From positions 103,250-167,249 of the forward strand of contig NZ_JQEZ01000002.1 in the NCBI RefSeq assembly GCF_000743705.1: DNA of 64,000 bases, written 5' to 3'. This document shows, piece after piece, positions 1 to 8,320 of this stretch. Numbering within the stretch: position 1 is the stretch's first letter; the number at the start of each line of letters is the position of its first letter. The notes under the pieces were generated by a model. The model had not been told where the DNA came from. It was given only the letters and a program-made list of their open reading frames with translations, and searched no databases. A program made the translations under genes and the position numbers. The DNA is from Ruegeria halocynthiae. Its GTDB lineage: Bacteria; Pseudomonadota; Alphaproteobacteria; Rhodobacterales; Rhodobacteraceae.

Positions 1-51
1 GACGGCCCCACCAAGCGCTGCCCCGGCCGCGGAAAGTACAATTGTAGCCAT
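1..51 (-). CDS. GTA gp15 (megatron / host-specificity tail tip protein), N-terminal fragment
   Basis: The first 17 codons of a minus-strand gene that runs off the left edge. The reading MATIVLSAAGAALGGAV begins directly after the gp14 stop codon, with no spacer. In the RcGTA cluster gp15 is the very large tail-tip protein that follows gp14, and its N-terminus is small and glycine/alanine rich as here. The identification rests on position and this short match; the rest of the protein cannot be assessed. Confidence 0.75.
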   Translation of the reverse strand, partial: MATIVLSAAGAALGGAV

Positions 52-498
52 TCACTTATCCTCCAGCGGAAACTCAAAACAGGCGACAACCCGGCGACGC
101 CAGGGTTCGCTCAGCGTGTTTTCGACAACGCCATGCCCGGAATAGGCATGAATGAATCGCGGCACGGCCCCAACTTGGCTGATGATCCCCACATGTTTGG
201 CGACACGCCCATCCAGCATTCGAAAAAGTAGGACATCACCGATGGCAAAGGCATCGGGGCTCTTATCGATCAGGTGACGGTGCGCGGCGGCCCACATGCG
301 TTCTTCACCCTGTGGTTCAGACCAATCCATGCTGTAGGTTGGAACGGCCTCGGGCTCGGCCCCGACCAACTCGCGCCAAACACCGCGCAACAAGCCCAGG
401 CAATCTGCGCCGGCGCCCTTGACCGAAGCCTGATGCACATAAGGGGTTCCCAACCAGGTCCGCGCCTCTTTCACTATGTCGTGTCGGTGCACGCTCAT
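52..498 (-). CDS. GTA gp14, NlpC/P60-family tail peptidase
   Basis: A 148-residue NlpC/P60-type cysteine peptidase of the GTA tail, expected to cut peptidoglycan peptides while DNA is delivered. The catalytic cysteine is C33 in the GADCLGL motif, with candidate catalytic histidines H102 (AKHVGI) and H117 (FIHAY). The start overlaps the end of gp13 by 4 bases (ATGA), so translation is probably coupled. The gene sits between gp13 and gp15, as in Rhodobacter capsulatus (rcc01697). No truncation is seen. Confidence 0.93.
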   Translation of the reverse strand: MSVHRHDIVKEARTWLGTPYVHQASVKGAGADCLGLLRGVWRELVGAEPEAVPTYSMDWSEPQGEERMWAAAHRHLIDKSPDAFAIGDVLLFRMLDGRVAKHVGIISQVGAVPRFIHAYSGHGVVENTLSEPWRRRVVACFEFPLEDK

Positions 499-1382
499 CT
501 TCTGCTGCCCCCATTATTCGGATTGCTTTTCTTTGGAACGGCCATCACCCAATCTTCGTTCGGAAGGTCAGGAAACCCCTGAAAGTTTATGAGATTATTG
601 AATTTCTTCCGGCAGACACCCATGCTTTTGTCACATCCCGCAGTCAGCCGAACCCGATCGCCAACGGCTAGCCCGCCATCAATTCCAGACCACAGGGTAA
701 TGCGCCGCCCACCGTTGACGCGCTCATCTTGCTTGATGGATGCCCACAACCCGACTGCCGTGCCCGTCACGACATCCATCCGACCGCGTTCGAACCACGC
801 GCTGTCATGGGCCTGGGCACCGCGCAGTTGCACAATGCCGCCATCGGCCAGACTTGCGACCTCGGCTTCCACCCAATACCCCGGCGCATTCAGGTTGAAC
901 TTGCAACTGCCGTCCCCGAGCACTGCGGTACAAGGTTTTTGATAGATCCTGCCCAGAGGCCGGTTCAACAAATCCGTCAGGCCCCGCAATTCGGCATGGA
1001 ATGCGCCGCCCGCCCGGCGAAGCTCACCAATCGAGCCCCGGAATTGCAGCTTGCGCTGCGCTGTATCCTTCCAGTTGACCAGCCAGGCACGCACCTCGGC
1101 ACCGTCAAACCGCCCCGCCTCGATATCCTCTTCTTTCACGGCAGCGTCGGACAAGCCGCCCATCGCCTCAGAGTTGTCGATGGACAGCCCCGTCGCCTGC
1201 TCTATCGCCGTTGCGGTCAGGCCAGTGCTGGCTTTGAACGTCAGCCCGTCAAAGCCAAGCTCCATGTCGTGGTCGGTGAAGCCGTACGTTTGCCCGTCCT
1301 GGCGTTTGATCAACCAACAACGGCATGTCGTGGTCAGGCCGCTCTGCAAGTGGGACTGGAGCCCTTGGGTATCGCCACTCAT
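495..1382 (-). CDS. GTA gp13, baseplate hub protein (DUF2163)
   Basis: A 295-residue DUF2163 protein matching the GTA hub gene rcc01696. It is a structural part of the tail tip, between the distal tail protein and the megatron. Four cysteines, C151, C160, C250 and C257, lie in two pairs in the C-terminal half (KPCTAVLGDGSC and AGCDKSMGVC), a pattern suited to an iron-sulfur cluster or other metal site; I recall such a cluster being reported in the RcGTA hub. The start codon overlaps the gp12 stop (TGATG) and the end overlaps gp14 by 4 bases. Confidence 0.92.
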   Translation of the reverse strand: MSGDTQGLQSHLQSGLTTTCRCWLIKRQDGQTYGFTDHDMELGFDGLTFKASTGLTATAIEQATGLSIDNSEAMGGLSDAAVKEEDIEAGRFDGAEVRAWLVNWKDTAQRKLQFRGSIGELRRAGGAFHAELRGLTDLLNRPLGRIYQKPCTAVLGDGSCKFNLNAPGYWVEAEVASLADGGIVQLRGAQAHDSAWFERGRMDVVTGTAVGLWASIKQDERVNGGRRITLWSGIDGGLAVGDRVRLTAGCDKSMGVCRKKFNNLINFQGFPDLPNEDWVMAVPKKSNPNNGGSRR

Positions 1383-2014
1383 CAGACGCGCACCTCAACC
1401 ACAGGAACATTTGGAACATCGCCCGCCTGAAAGCTGGCTACACTGGTTTGAATCCTGTCGGTATCGAACCGCACCGGAACGTCGAATTCGAATCCTGCGG
1501 TGATTTCCACCTGCTCGGGCGGGGGATCCGCAAAGGTGACCAGACCGCGCGCCAGATCGACATCAAAATCGACCCCCTCGCGCATTTCGTCTTGGTCGAG
1601 GCCCAGTTTAACGGTCCCCAACACCGGTTTAATGATCGGCCGGACGTAACTAAAGCCACCCGAGCTGTATGTTTTCACCAATTGAAACCGGGTCTGAACG
1701 CCATCGCCCAACGCAATAAGCTGGTCGCTTTTGTCTACTTTGGCATTGGCTGTGCCTGATTTGAAATCAGACCAATCTTTCCACAGAAATCCGAACATCT
1801 GCCCTTGCCGGGCTTCGAAGAACGAAATCAGCATCTCGATATCGTCCAAGGACCGCATTCCCAGACCTGCATCATAGCGACGGCGCGAATGGGCCCAGGG
1901 CGTGTTGCGTTCTTCGAACCCGTTGGCCAGCGTCACGATATCCGTGCGCCGTTCCGGACCACCGACCGAACCAAAGCTCAAGCTGGCGGGAAATCTTACC
2001 TCGTGGAAATTCAT
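1382..2014 (-). CDS. GTA gp12, distal tail protein (DUF2460)
   Basis: A 210-residue DUF2460 protein, equivalent to rcc01695 and expected to form the distal tail ring. I chose the ATG at 2014 because AAGGGAG lies about 7 bases before it and the protein then begins MNFHEVRFPASLSFG, typical of the family; an in-frame start 36 bases upstream lacks this support. The stop overlaps the gp13 start. Domain content is a single DUF2460 fold over the whole length. Confidence 0.92.
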   Translation of the reverse strand: MNFHEVRFPASLSFGSVGGPERRTDIVTLANGFEERNTPWAHSRRRYDAGLGMRSLDDIEMLISFFEARQGQMFGFLWKDWSDFKSGTANAKVDKSDQLIALGDGVQTRFQLVKTYSSGGFSYVRPIIKPVLGTVKLGLDQDEMREGVDFDVDLARGLVTFADPPPEQVEITAGFEFDVPVRFDTDRIQTSVASFQAGDVPNVPVVEVRV

Positions 2015-2030
2015 GACCTGCTCCCTTGTG

Positions 2031-2693
2031 TTACCTGTTGCGATTGCCACGCCCCAGGGCGCGGCTCATCTGAGCGGCAATCTGGCCCTGGCTGCGCCGG
2101 AACCCCTGCACGTCCGGGGTTGTGATGTTCATCACCACATTCACCGCACGCCCGCCGCCGGAAGTGCGCACACCCAGCTTGCCGTCCGCGCCGCGAGCCA
2201 GGGGCATGATCGCCTCGGGGCCCGCCTCGCCCATCAGGCCGGTACCGCCGCGCATCGGAAAAGTGGTTGGGCCGCTGATCACACCGCCATTGGCAAAGGG
2301 CATCACCCGGCCCTGCGAAAAGCTGCCACCATCGGCAAAGGGCAGGATACCTTGCACCAGACCTCCAACCGTGTTGGCCAGCATACCGCCAAAGTGGTCC
2401 GTCACCGGCTTGATCGCGGCGGAATATGCCGTCCGGATCATCGAGTTTTTCAGCACGTCCAGCGCACCCGACAGGTTCATCCCGTCCAGAACCACGCCAT
2501 CAAACGCTTTGCGCAGCCCGCCGGACATGCCGCGTTCCAACGTGGCGACATCCTTGCCGGTCTCTTCAAAGGCCGCGCTGATCCGCTTCATCTGGCTGTC
2601 AAACGCCGCCGCCATCGACGCCGCATCCCCCAGCGAGTCGCCCAGCGCCTCGCCCCGTTCCTGCAGGTCGTCCAAACTGTCACGTTCCGTCAT
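2031..2693 (-). CDS. GTA gp11, tail tape measure protein
   Basis: A 220-residue protein matching the unusually short tape measure protein of GTAs (rcc01694). The N-terminal half is predicted helical. The C-terminal half has the FADGG, FANGG and GEAGPEAIMPL motifs common to phage tape-measure C-termini. The short length agrees with the short GTA tail. The start at 2693 (MTERDSLDDL) is set by an AGGAGAG site about 6 bases upstream; the open frame continues further upstream. It overlaps gp10.1 by 14 bases. Confidence 0.9.
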   Translation of the reverse strand: MTERDSLDDLQERGEALGDSLGDAASMAAAFDSQMKRISAAFEETGKDVATLERGMSGGLRKAFDGVVLDGMNLSGALDVLKNSMIRTAYSAAIKPVTDHFGGMLANTVGGLVQGILPFADGGSFSQGRVMPFANGGVISGPTTFPMRGGTGLMGEAGPEAIMPLARGADGKLGVRTSGGGRAVNVVMNITTPDVQGFRRSQGQIAAQMSRALGRGNRNR

Positions 2694-2889
2694 CACGCTC
2701 TCCTTGTTCCTTGTCCGGATAAGCCGCCAGCAAGGCATCCAGACCCGCCCGGTTCATCGCAGGCAAATCCGCGCCCTGACCCAGCATCAGCCGCAGCTCG
2801 ACTGGGGTCAGACGCCAGAACTGATCCGGCGGCAGGCGCAGGCCGACCAGCCCCGCCCGCATCAGGGCGGGCCAGTCAAAGCCGCTCAT
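2680..2889 (-). CDS. GTA gp10.1, rcc01693-type tail assembly protein
   Basis: A 69-residue protein of the rcc01693 family (phage tail assembly chaperone type), with FDWPALMRAGL near the start and the family core WRLTPVELRLMLG. It lies between gp10 and gp11, overlapping gp10 by 4 bases (ATGA) and gp11 by 14. In long-tailed phages the two small proteins before the tape measure gene act as its assembly chaperones, and gp10 and gp10.1 occupy those positions. The exact role is inferred from position. Confidence 0.85.
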   Translation of the reverse strand: MSGFDWPALMRAGLVGLRLPPDQFWRLTPVELRLMLGQGADLPAMNRAGLDALLAAYPDKEQGERDDGT

Positions 2890-3206
2890 GCCTGCCCCGG
2901 CACCATGAAGGCCCGCGCCAGCAGCTCGGCCGCTGCGCGCGCGCCCGCCATCGGGCCGCCCTCGATCTCAGCGAGCAACAGGTCGGCGCGGGCAACATCT
3001 GCCCCACCCCCCCGCAAGCCCGCCACGATCAACGCCAGCACGTCGCCGCTGGAATAGACCCCGCCTTCGAACCGCTGCACCAGCTCCACCAACGACCCAA
3101 TGCTCAGTTCCTGTTCCAGTTCCGCCAAAGCGCCCAATGTCAGCTTGAGCACCCGCCGTTCCCCATCGATGGTCAATGCCACCTCGCCCGTCCACGGATT
3201 GGCCAT
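2886..3206 (-). CDS. GTA gp10, tail assembly chaperone-like protein
   Basis: A 106-residue protein of the GTA gp10 family (rcc01692). The N-terminus, MANPWTGEVALTIDG, resembles the start of many tail assembly chaperones of the gene-transfer-agent family. The gene begins 4 bases after the gp9 stop and has no clear Shine-Dalgarno sequence of its own, which suggests translation coupled to gp9. It overlaps gp10.1 by 4 bases. It probably keeps the tape measure protein soluble during tail assembly. Confidence 0.88.
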   Translation of the reverse strand: MANPWTGEVALTIDGERRVLKLTLGALAELEQELSIGSLVELVQRFEGGVYSSGDVLALIVAGLRGGGADVARADLLLAEIEGGPMAGARAAAELLARAFMVPGQA

Positions 3207-3210
3207 CGGA

Positions 3211-3624
3211 TTACAGCGCCGTAAAGGTCAGGGCACCGGCGCTGGCCAGGCTCATCTCATAAGTCGCCTCGCCATTATGCGACCCCGCATATTCGATGCC
3301 GGTCACCTGAAACGCGCCTTCGACAATCCCGAAATCGGGGATGATCACTTGAAAATCCGGCGTCTCGCCGTCAAAGAACAGCTGGCGCGCACGCTCATCC
3401 GTACCGGCATCCTTGAACACACCCGAGCCCGAGATCGCAGCGGATTTGACCCCCGCCCCCGACAGCAGCTCACGCCAGCCGCCCTGGCTTTCCAGGCTGG
3501 TGACATCCACACTTTCCGCGTTGAAACTGACCCGCGTGGCACGCAGCCCCGCGATGGTCTCAAACAGGCCCGAGCCGTTCATATCCACTTTGACCAACAG
3601 GTCTTTTCCATTCTGGGCAGCCAT
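3211..3624 (-). CDS. GTA gp9, major tail tube protein
   Basis: A 137-residue protein of the TP901-1 major tail protein family, equivalent to rcc01691, which polymerises into the tail tube. The start at 3624 (MAAQNGKDLLVKVDM) follows GGAGAG at about 6 bases; the frame stays open upstream into gp8 but that extension is arginine/proline rich and unlike the family. A gap of 20 bases separates it from gp8. Confidence 0.93.
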   Translation of the reverse strand: MAAQNGKDLLVKVDMNGSGLFETIAGLRATRVSFNAESVDVTSLESQGGWRELLSGAGVKSAAISGSGVFKDAGTDERARQLFFDGETPDFQVIIPDFGIVEGAFQVTGIEYAGSHNGEATYEMSLASAGALTFTAL

Positions 3625-3644
3625 ATGCTCTCTCCGTTGATTGC

Positions 3645-4058
3645 TTAGTCGTCTTCCACGCGGGCGCGGAATCTCAGGTCGATCTGGCGGATTGCGCCGC
3701 CGGTTCCCGTACGCCGGGCCGAGGCGCGCTCGAACCACAGCCCCACCAGCCGCCCGCGATCCAGAGTCATCCCTGCGCCCTCAAGCGCGTCGCACACCGC
3801 CCCGGCCAGGGTCTTGGCGGTGCCGAACCCGGCCGCCTCGGAAACCACCGATACCGTGAACCGATGGATCGCCCCGGCACCCGACCGGTCCGAGGCGTCC
3901 CGTACCTCTTCCGGTCCCAGCGTCACATAGGTCTGTGGCACCGATCCCGCAGGAACCGCGTCATAGATCGCGCCATTCGAAAGCGCGCCAACCTGCGCGT
4001 CGCCGGACAGGTGCTGATACACCGCCGCCTGCAGGGCCGCTGAAACGCCATAGCTCAT
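3645..4058 (-). CDS. GTA gp8, tail terminator protein (DUF3168)
   Basis: A 137-residue DUF3168 protein matching rcc01690. DUF3168 proteins are tail completion/terminator proteins that cap the tail tube and join it to the head. The N-terminus MSYGVSAALQAAVYQHL is typical. The start overlaps the gp7 stop by 4 bases (ATGA), indicating coupled translation. Length and position agree with other GTA clusters. Confidence 0.92.
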   Translation of the reverse strand: MSYGVSAALQAAVYQHLSGDAQVGALSNGAIYDAVPAGSVPQTYVTLGPEEVRDASDRSGAGAIHRFTVSVVSEAAGFGTAKTLAGAVCDALEGAGMTLDRGRLVGLWFERASARRTGTGGAIRQIDLRFRARVEDD

Positions 4059-4393
4059 GCCGCCACCTCTTCGTCTGCGAAACAGGTCAGGTACTGGCCG
4101 CGCGGGTCACGCTCGGCGACCGCACGAATGACAAAGCGGCGTGGGCCTTCTGCAAAGCGCTGATCGGGCGAAGGACGCATGGTCGACCCTTCGGGCGCGC
4201 CACGTATGACGATCCGATAGCCTACACGCGACACCGGCACCCCGGCCACCTGACGCTCGGCCCCGCTGCGCGCGGTGACTTCGGCCCAGACCGCGCCCAG
4301 CGGCTGCCAGGTTTCGGTGTATCCACCCGCACCGTCGGCGGTACGAACCGGTGCCTCAAGCACCAGCTTTCGGTTCAGTCGCGGCGCCTTCAT
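4055..4393 (-). CDS. GTA gp7, head closure / head-tail adaptor protein
   Basis: A 112-residue protein of the phage head closure family (SPP1 gp16-like), equivalent to rcc01689. It starts MKAPRLNRKLVLEAPV and contains the characteristic ETWQPLGAVWAEV and RYRI-like strands of the beta-barrel fold (VGYRIVIR). Such proteins form the ring below the connector that holds DNA in the capsid. It overlaps gp6 and gp8 by 4 bases each. Confidence 0.92.
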   Translation of the reverse strand: MKAPRLNRKLVLEAPVRTADGAGGYTETWQPLGAVWAEVTARSGAERQVAGVPVSRVGYRIVIRGAPEGSTMRPSPDQRFAEGPRRFVIRAVAERDPRGQYLTCFADEEVAA

Positions 4394-4989
4394 TGCGCCA
4401 CCCCCGCGCCAAAGCGTACAACGCGGTAACGCTGGATCAAGCTGGTCACGCCGAAAGGCATACAGCCTGCGCCCAATGCAGTTTCATCGCGATATTCATA
4501 GTAGTGCGCCGCCAGCAACAGAACGGCTTGCCCCAGATCAGCAGGCAAGCCACCCCAATCTGCGGACATGCCTGCAGTGAATGCGATCTTCACCGACCCA
4601 CCTGTTGTGAGTTTCGGCAGCGTCGCGCCTGCTGGCCGCAGCCGGGGGCGCTGACTGTCTCGCTCCAGCCGGTAAGTATCAGGTGCGATAACATCGTCTG
4701 CCCCTGCCGCATCGGTTACGGTCACAGCATCGACAGCCGTAATCGGTGCCACCGGCAGTATCTCTCCGGCGGGATCGCGCCATCCGTTCACGCTCCAGGA
4801 AAAGGCGCGTTCGATCAGCACCTTGCCAGTGCGCGCTTCAATCGCCGCGATCGCCGCCCGCAGGAACCCCTTCAGCACCTCGTCCTGCACGCTGCCCTCG
4901 GCAAAGCCGGTTCCCAGCCGCAGATGCGCCTTGAACTGATCCACCGGCAGCGCTTTATCCGCGATGGCGGTTTCTTCGATCAACATCAT
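4390..4989 (-). CDS. GTA gp6, head-tail connector protein
   Basis: A 199-residue protein of the phage gp6-like head-tail connector family (rcc01688), which forms the ring attached to the portal. The helical N-terminal part has DQFKAHLRL, frequent in this family. I placed the start at the ATG at 4989 because GGAG lies 7 bases upstream; a second ATG follows immediately at 4986, and the upstream in-frame start at 5004 is only TTG. A 172-base gap with a strong hairpin separates it from gp5. Confidence 0.9.
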   Translation of the reverse strand: MMLIEETAIADKALPVDQFKAHLRLGTGFAEGSVQDEVLKGFLRAAIAAIEARTGKVLIERAFSWSVNGWRDPAGEILPVAPITAVDAVTVTDAAGADDVIAPDTYRLERDSQRPRLRPAGATLPKLTTGGSVKIAFTAGMSADWGGLPADLGQAVLLLAAHYYEYRDETALGAGCMPFGVTSLIQRYRVVRFGAGVAQ

Positions 4990-5127
4990 CCATTCACTCC
5001 GCAATCTCGGCCCCCTCCGGGGGTCGTCACTTCAGGAAATTGGCAGGCACGCGCCGCCCCACGTTGCTCGGACGGAGGGGAGCAGCTAGACAACGCAGGG
5101 GATCTCACCCCGGCCCGCGCCTGCCGC

Positions 5128-5149
5128 CCGGGGTGCCAAGGCACCCCGG
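5128..5149 (-). promoter_or_regulatory. Perfect hairpin between the capsid gene and gp6
   Basis: A perfect 10-base inverted repeat, CCGGGGTGCC-AA-GGCACCCCGG, 13 bases after the stop codon of the major capsid gene in the only sizeable gap (4990-5161) of the tail-ward part of the operon. No T-tract follows on the minus strand, so it is not a standard intrinsic terminator. It could protect the 3' end of the upstream mRNA and so raise capsid output relative to downstream genes. The function is inferred. Confidence 0.6.
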
Positions 5150-5161
5150 ATTCAGCCCGCG

Positions 5162-6340
5162 TTAGGCGGTGCCGAATTTCACCAGCTTGATCGCAGCGAA
5201 ATCGCTTACGTCACCGCCCACACGCTTGGTCGCGTAGAACAGGACATGCGGCTTGGCGCTGAACGGGTCGCGCAGCACACGCAGATCGGGGCGCTCGGCA
5301 ATGGTGTAGCCCGCCTGGAAATCACCAAATGCAATCGAGAAGCTGTCGGATGCCGCATCCGGCATGTCTTCGGCGATCAGGACCGGATAACCCATCAGGC
5401 GCGCGGGCTCACCCGCGGCCAGGCCATCCGACCACAGGAAGCGGCCATCGCTGTCCTTCAGCTTGCGGATCAGACCCGCCGTTTTCGAATTCATGACAAA
5501 GGTACCATTGACCCGGTACTGCGCGCCCAACGCATAGACCACATCGACAATCGCATCCGCATCGACACCCGCGTCGATGCCGGTCGGCACATAGCCGATG
5601 TTGCCCCAGGCCCAGACATCATTATCCACCTTGGCATGATCCAAAACACCCTTGGGCTTATCGGCACCATCACCAGAGATGAACGCTGCCGCTTCGGCAC
5701 GGGCGAACTTGTCAGCGATACGACCGGCCAGCCAGCCCTCAACGTCAAACGCGCTGTCATCCAGCAACCGCTGCGACGCCTTGGGCAGCGCGCTCAGCTC
5801 GTGCAGCGCGATCGAGATACGATCAATCGACGGCGTTGCGGTTTCGGTCGCGCCCGAAGCCTCATCCGCCCAACCCGCGCCAACGTCGGTATGGTCGATC
5901 AGCACGTCAAAGGAATTCGCCTCGACATTAACCACCGATGCAATCGAACGGATCGAGGCGGTCGATTTCAGCACCGATTTGATGATCTCGGCGGTCTGAG
6001 GATCGACCAGATAACCGCCATCGCTGTTCACTGCGCTGGATAGCGATTTGACCTCCACCTCAAGGCCACGCAACGCGTCATCGTCGCCGCACCGCACATA
6101 GGCGTCAAAGGCCTTCTGGTGCGGCGCGCCATTTTCGATTGAGGCCGCAAGGTGCGGACGCGCCGCGATGGTTGATTTACGATCCAGCATGGTCAGTCGC
6201 TCTTCTGTCTGTTGCAATTTGGTTTTAACTTCAGCCTTCAGGCCCTTGAATTCATTCACGAAGCCAGCCATCGCCTGCTTCACCTCCTGAACCATAGGCA
6301 CGGCCTCTCCGGTCAAGGCCGGGATCTCGGTCTTGCTCAT
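5162..6340 (-). CDS. GTA gp5, HK97-type major capsid protein
   Basis: A 392-residue HK97-fold major capsid protein (rcc01687). The first 100 or so residues are helical and charged and act as the scaffolding delta-domain that gp4 removes in this family; the remainder is the capsid fold, with motifs such as DGGYLVDPQTA and KASQRLLDDSAFDVEGWL. The start at 6340 (MSKTEIPALTG) is preferred because AAGGAA lies 6 bases before it, while the ATG at 6346 abuts that site. It is followed by the 5128-5149 hairpin. Confidence 0.95.
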   Translation of the reverse strand: MSKTEIPALTGEAVPMVQEVKQAMAGFVNEFKGLKAEVKTKLQQTEERLTMLDRKSTIAARPHLAASIENGAPHQKAFDAYVRCGDDDALRGLEVEVKSLSSAVNSDGGYLVDPQTAEIIKSVLKSTASIRSIASVVNVEANSFDVLIDHTDVGAGWADEASGATETATPSIDRISIALHELSALPKASQRLLDDSAFDVEGWLAGRIADKFARAEAAAFISGDGADKPKGVLDHAKVDNDVWAWGNIGYVPTGIDAGVDADAIVDVVYALGAQYRVNGTFVMNSKTAGLIRKLKDSDGRFLWSDGLAAGEPARLMGYPVLIAEDMPDAASDSFSIAFGDFQAGYTIAERPDLRVLRDPFSAKPHVLFYATKRVGGDVSDFAAIKLVKFGTA

Positions 6341-6373
6341 CAGCATTTCCTTTTTGGGGGTGAGGTTTCGGCG

Positions 6374-6919
6374 CTAGGTTCGCGCCAGCTCCTGCCGGGC
6401 GTGGTCAAACACCTCGGCAATACTGCGCCAGGTGTCATCGGCTTCGGGGGCTGTCCCCTTGGCCGCCACCCGCGCACTGGGCAGCATCGGGAAGGTCACA
6501 AGCGACACCTCCCACAGCTCCAGTTCGGTCAGGACCCGCTGGCCCTTGTCATTCTTCACGGCCCGCTTGGTGCGATAGCCAATCGACAGCCCGTCCAGGG
6601 CACCCGCGCGGATCAGTTCCGCAGCTTCGCGCCCCTTCTGGGTGCTTTCCAACAGGCGGCCTTTAACCCACAGGCCCTTGTTGTCTTCGCGCACTTCGTC
6701 CCAGACGCCGATGGGCTGCGCCGGGTCGTGCTGCCACAGCATCTTGACCCGCTGACCCACCTTGACCAGCCCGGCCAGCGAGGCGCGATAGGCCCCTTGC
6801 TGCACCACATCGCTGCCCTGATCGACCTGACCGAACAGGCTGGCATAGCCTTCGATCACCGCATCCTCGGTCACCGACAAACCATCGCCAAACCGCGCAA
6901 ACTTGTGTTCCAAATCCAT
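6374..6919 (-). CDS. GTA gp4, prohead protease (HK97 family)
   Basis: A 181-residue serine protease of the HK97 prohead protease family (rcc01686) that processes the capsid during maturation. The core reads EGYASLFGQVD, MLWQHDPAQPIG (with the catalytic-type His) and GALDGLSIGYR (with the catalytic-type Ser). The start at 6919 (MDLEHKFARFG) is decided by a near-perfect AGGAGGT about 5 bases upstream, although the frame is open for a further 52 codons. A 33-base gap separates it from gp5. Confidence 0.94.
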   Translation of the reverse strand: MDLEHKFARFGDGLSVTEDAVIEGYASLFGQVDQGSDVVQQGAYRASLAGLVKVGQRVKMLWQHDPAQPIGVWDEVREDNKGLWVKGRLLESTQKGREAAELIRAGALDGLSIGYRTKRAVKNDKGQRVLTELELWEVSLVTFPMLPSARVAAKGTAPEADDTWRSIAEVFDHARQELART

Positions 6920-6945
6920 GAACACCTCCTTGTAAGCAATTGTAT

Positions 6946-7164
6946 TCACGGCGTTGCCACCAGAAATGACTGGAACGCCTGCGCCAGGATCACCGCCGCC
7001 ACACCGTAAACCGTCAGCCATAACCGACGCTCCAGCCGCTCCATCATCTCTTCGATCTGATCCAGCCGCCTGCACAGGTGCGCATGCTGAATTTCAGCCA
7101 CCCGCTCATGCGCGGCCAGGCGCAGGCCTGGCGCACAGTCGAACGGCGGATATCCCTCACTCAT
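6946..7164 (-). CDS. GTA gp3.5, head formation protein (rcc01685 family)
   Basis: A 72-residue protein matching the small GTA head formation family rcc01685. The N-terminus, MSEGYPPFDCAPGLRLAAHERVA, leads into a helical, charged middle (RLDQIEEMMERLERRLW) that may form a coiled coil, then a hydrophobic C-terminal helix that could span a membrane. The ATG at 7164 has GGAG 7 bases upstream; the frame also has a GTG at 7170. It overlaps the end of gp3 by 8 bases. Its molecular role is not known. Confidence 0.88.
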   Translation of the reverse strand: MSEGYPPFDCAPGLRLAAHERVAEIQHAHLCRRLDQIEEMMERLERRLWLTVYGVAAVILAQAFQSFLVATP

Positions 7165-8320
7165 CGGCACGCTCCGGCAGCCCCAGCAACGCGCGTTTCT
7201 CAGTATCCGTCAGAAATTCGGCCCGGCTGACCCGCGTCCATTGCGCATCCCGTTCAGCGGCCAGCGCCGGCACCTGATCCAAATCCGGCTTCAGCACCAG
7301 ATCTTCGCCGGTAAAGCCCGCCAGCCATTCCGACACCGCCGCCGCCACCCGCGTCACCAAAGGCAGAACGGTCAGGCGATAAAACGCCCGGTTGGCCTCC
7401 TGATAGTTCGAATAGGTCGCGTCGCCCTGGATCCCAAGCAGCATCGGCGGGACCCCAAAGGCCAGCGCAATCTCGCGGGCGGCGGCTTCTTTGGTCTTCT
7501 GAAACTCCATATCGGACGGCGAGAACCCCATCGGTTTCCAATCCAGCCCCCCTTCCAGAACCATCGGACGGCCTGCATTGCGCGCCCCGCGATAGTTCTG
7601 CTCAATCTCATCTGACAGACGACGGAACTGATCCTCGGCCATGACCCCATGACCATCGCCGCCTTTCCACACCAGCGCCCCCGAAGGCCGCGCTGCATTG
7701 TCCAACAGCGATTTCGACCAGCGCGACGCACTGTTATGTACATCAATCGCCATCGCCGCCGCCTGCATCGGCGAGAACCCATAGTGATCGTCCTGCGGGT
7801 GGAACGACTTGATGTGGCAGATCACCTCTGCCGCAAACCGATGCGTCTTGCCCCCGGCCGTGTAATCATACGCCTTGGGCCAGCCATCCGTCCCCGGCAC
7901 CACGCTCATCCGATCCGAGCGCAGAACGTGCAGCTCTACCGGCAAGCCGTCTTCTGCCTGCACCGCCTCGACATAGGCATTGCCCGACAGCAGCAGCTGC
8001 CCAAACAGATTTTCCATCAACTCCGCCCGACCCTGCGCCGCATTCGGACGCCGCATCAGGTTGAGTATGGGATGCACATCAAATCGCTGCGCCTGATCCT
8101 GCAATACTAAAGGCAACGCCGCCGCCGCCTCAGCAATCAGCTTGACGGATCGAAACCCCACCGGGTTCCCCGAAAACCCCGTCCGCGTCAGCGAAACCGC
8201 GTCCCTTGGGCTCCACGCCACGCGCCCGCCCGTCTGCCACGCCACCACAGGCCCCGCCGCGCTCGCCTTCGCCTCGGGCGCCTCATCAGCCGATCCACGA
8301 CGCAAGAAATCGAATACCAT
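7157..8320 (-). CDS. GTA gp3, portal protein (HK97 family)
   Basis: A 387-residue HK97-type portal protein (rcc01684), the dodecameric ring through which DNA enters the GTA head. Recognisable segments are GNPVGFRSVKLIAEAAAALP near the N-terminus, LMRRPNAAQGRAELMENLFGQ, LLSGNAYVEAV and FGVPPMLLGIQGDATYSNYQ in the C-terminal half. AAGGAG lies about 6 bases before the ATG. Upstream lies an unusual 641-base gap to gp2 that carries an opposite-strand gene, so gp3 may need readthrough or its own promoter. Confidence 0.95.
   Translation of the reverse strand: MVFDFLRRGSADEAPEAKASAAGPVVAWQTGGRVAWSPRDAVSLTRTGFSGNPVGFRSVKLIAEAAAALPLVLQDQAQRFDVHPILNLMRRPNAAQGRAELMENLFGQLLLSGNAYVEAVQAEDGLPVELHVLRSDRMSVVPGTDGWPKAYDYTAGGKTHRFAAEVICHIKSFHPQDDHYGFSPMQAAAMAIDVHNSASRWSKSLLDNAARPSGALVWKGGDGHGVMAEDQFRRLSDEIEQNYRGARNAGRPMVLEGGLDWKPMGFSPSDMEFQKTKEAAAREIALAFGVPPMLLGIQGDATYSNYQEANRAFYRLTVLPLVTRVAAAVSEWLAGFTGEDLVLKPDLDQVPALAAERDAQWTRVSRAEFLTDTEKRALLGLPERADE

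Noticed and set aside
1902..3224. A long open frame on the plus strand opposite GTA gp9-gp12
   Set aside because: It is a product of high-GC codon bias in the opposite genes, has no ribosome-binding site and its translation is rich in Arg, His and Pro without domains; the minus-strand genes have conserved families.
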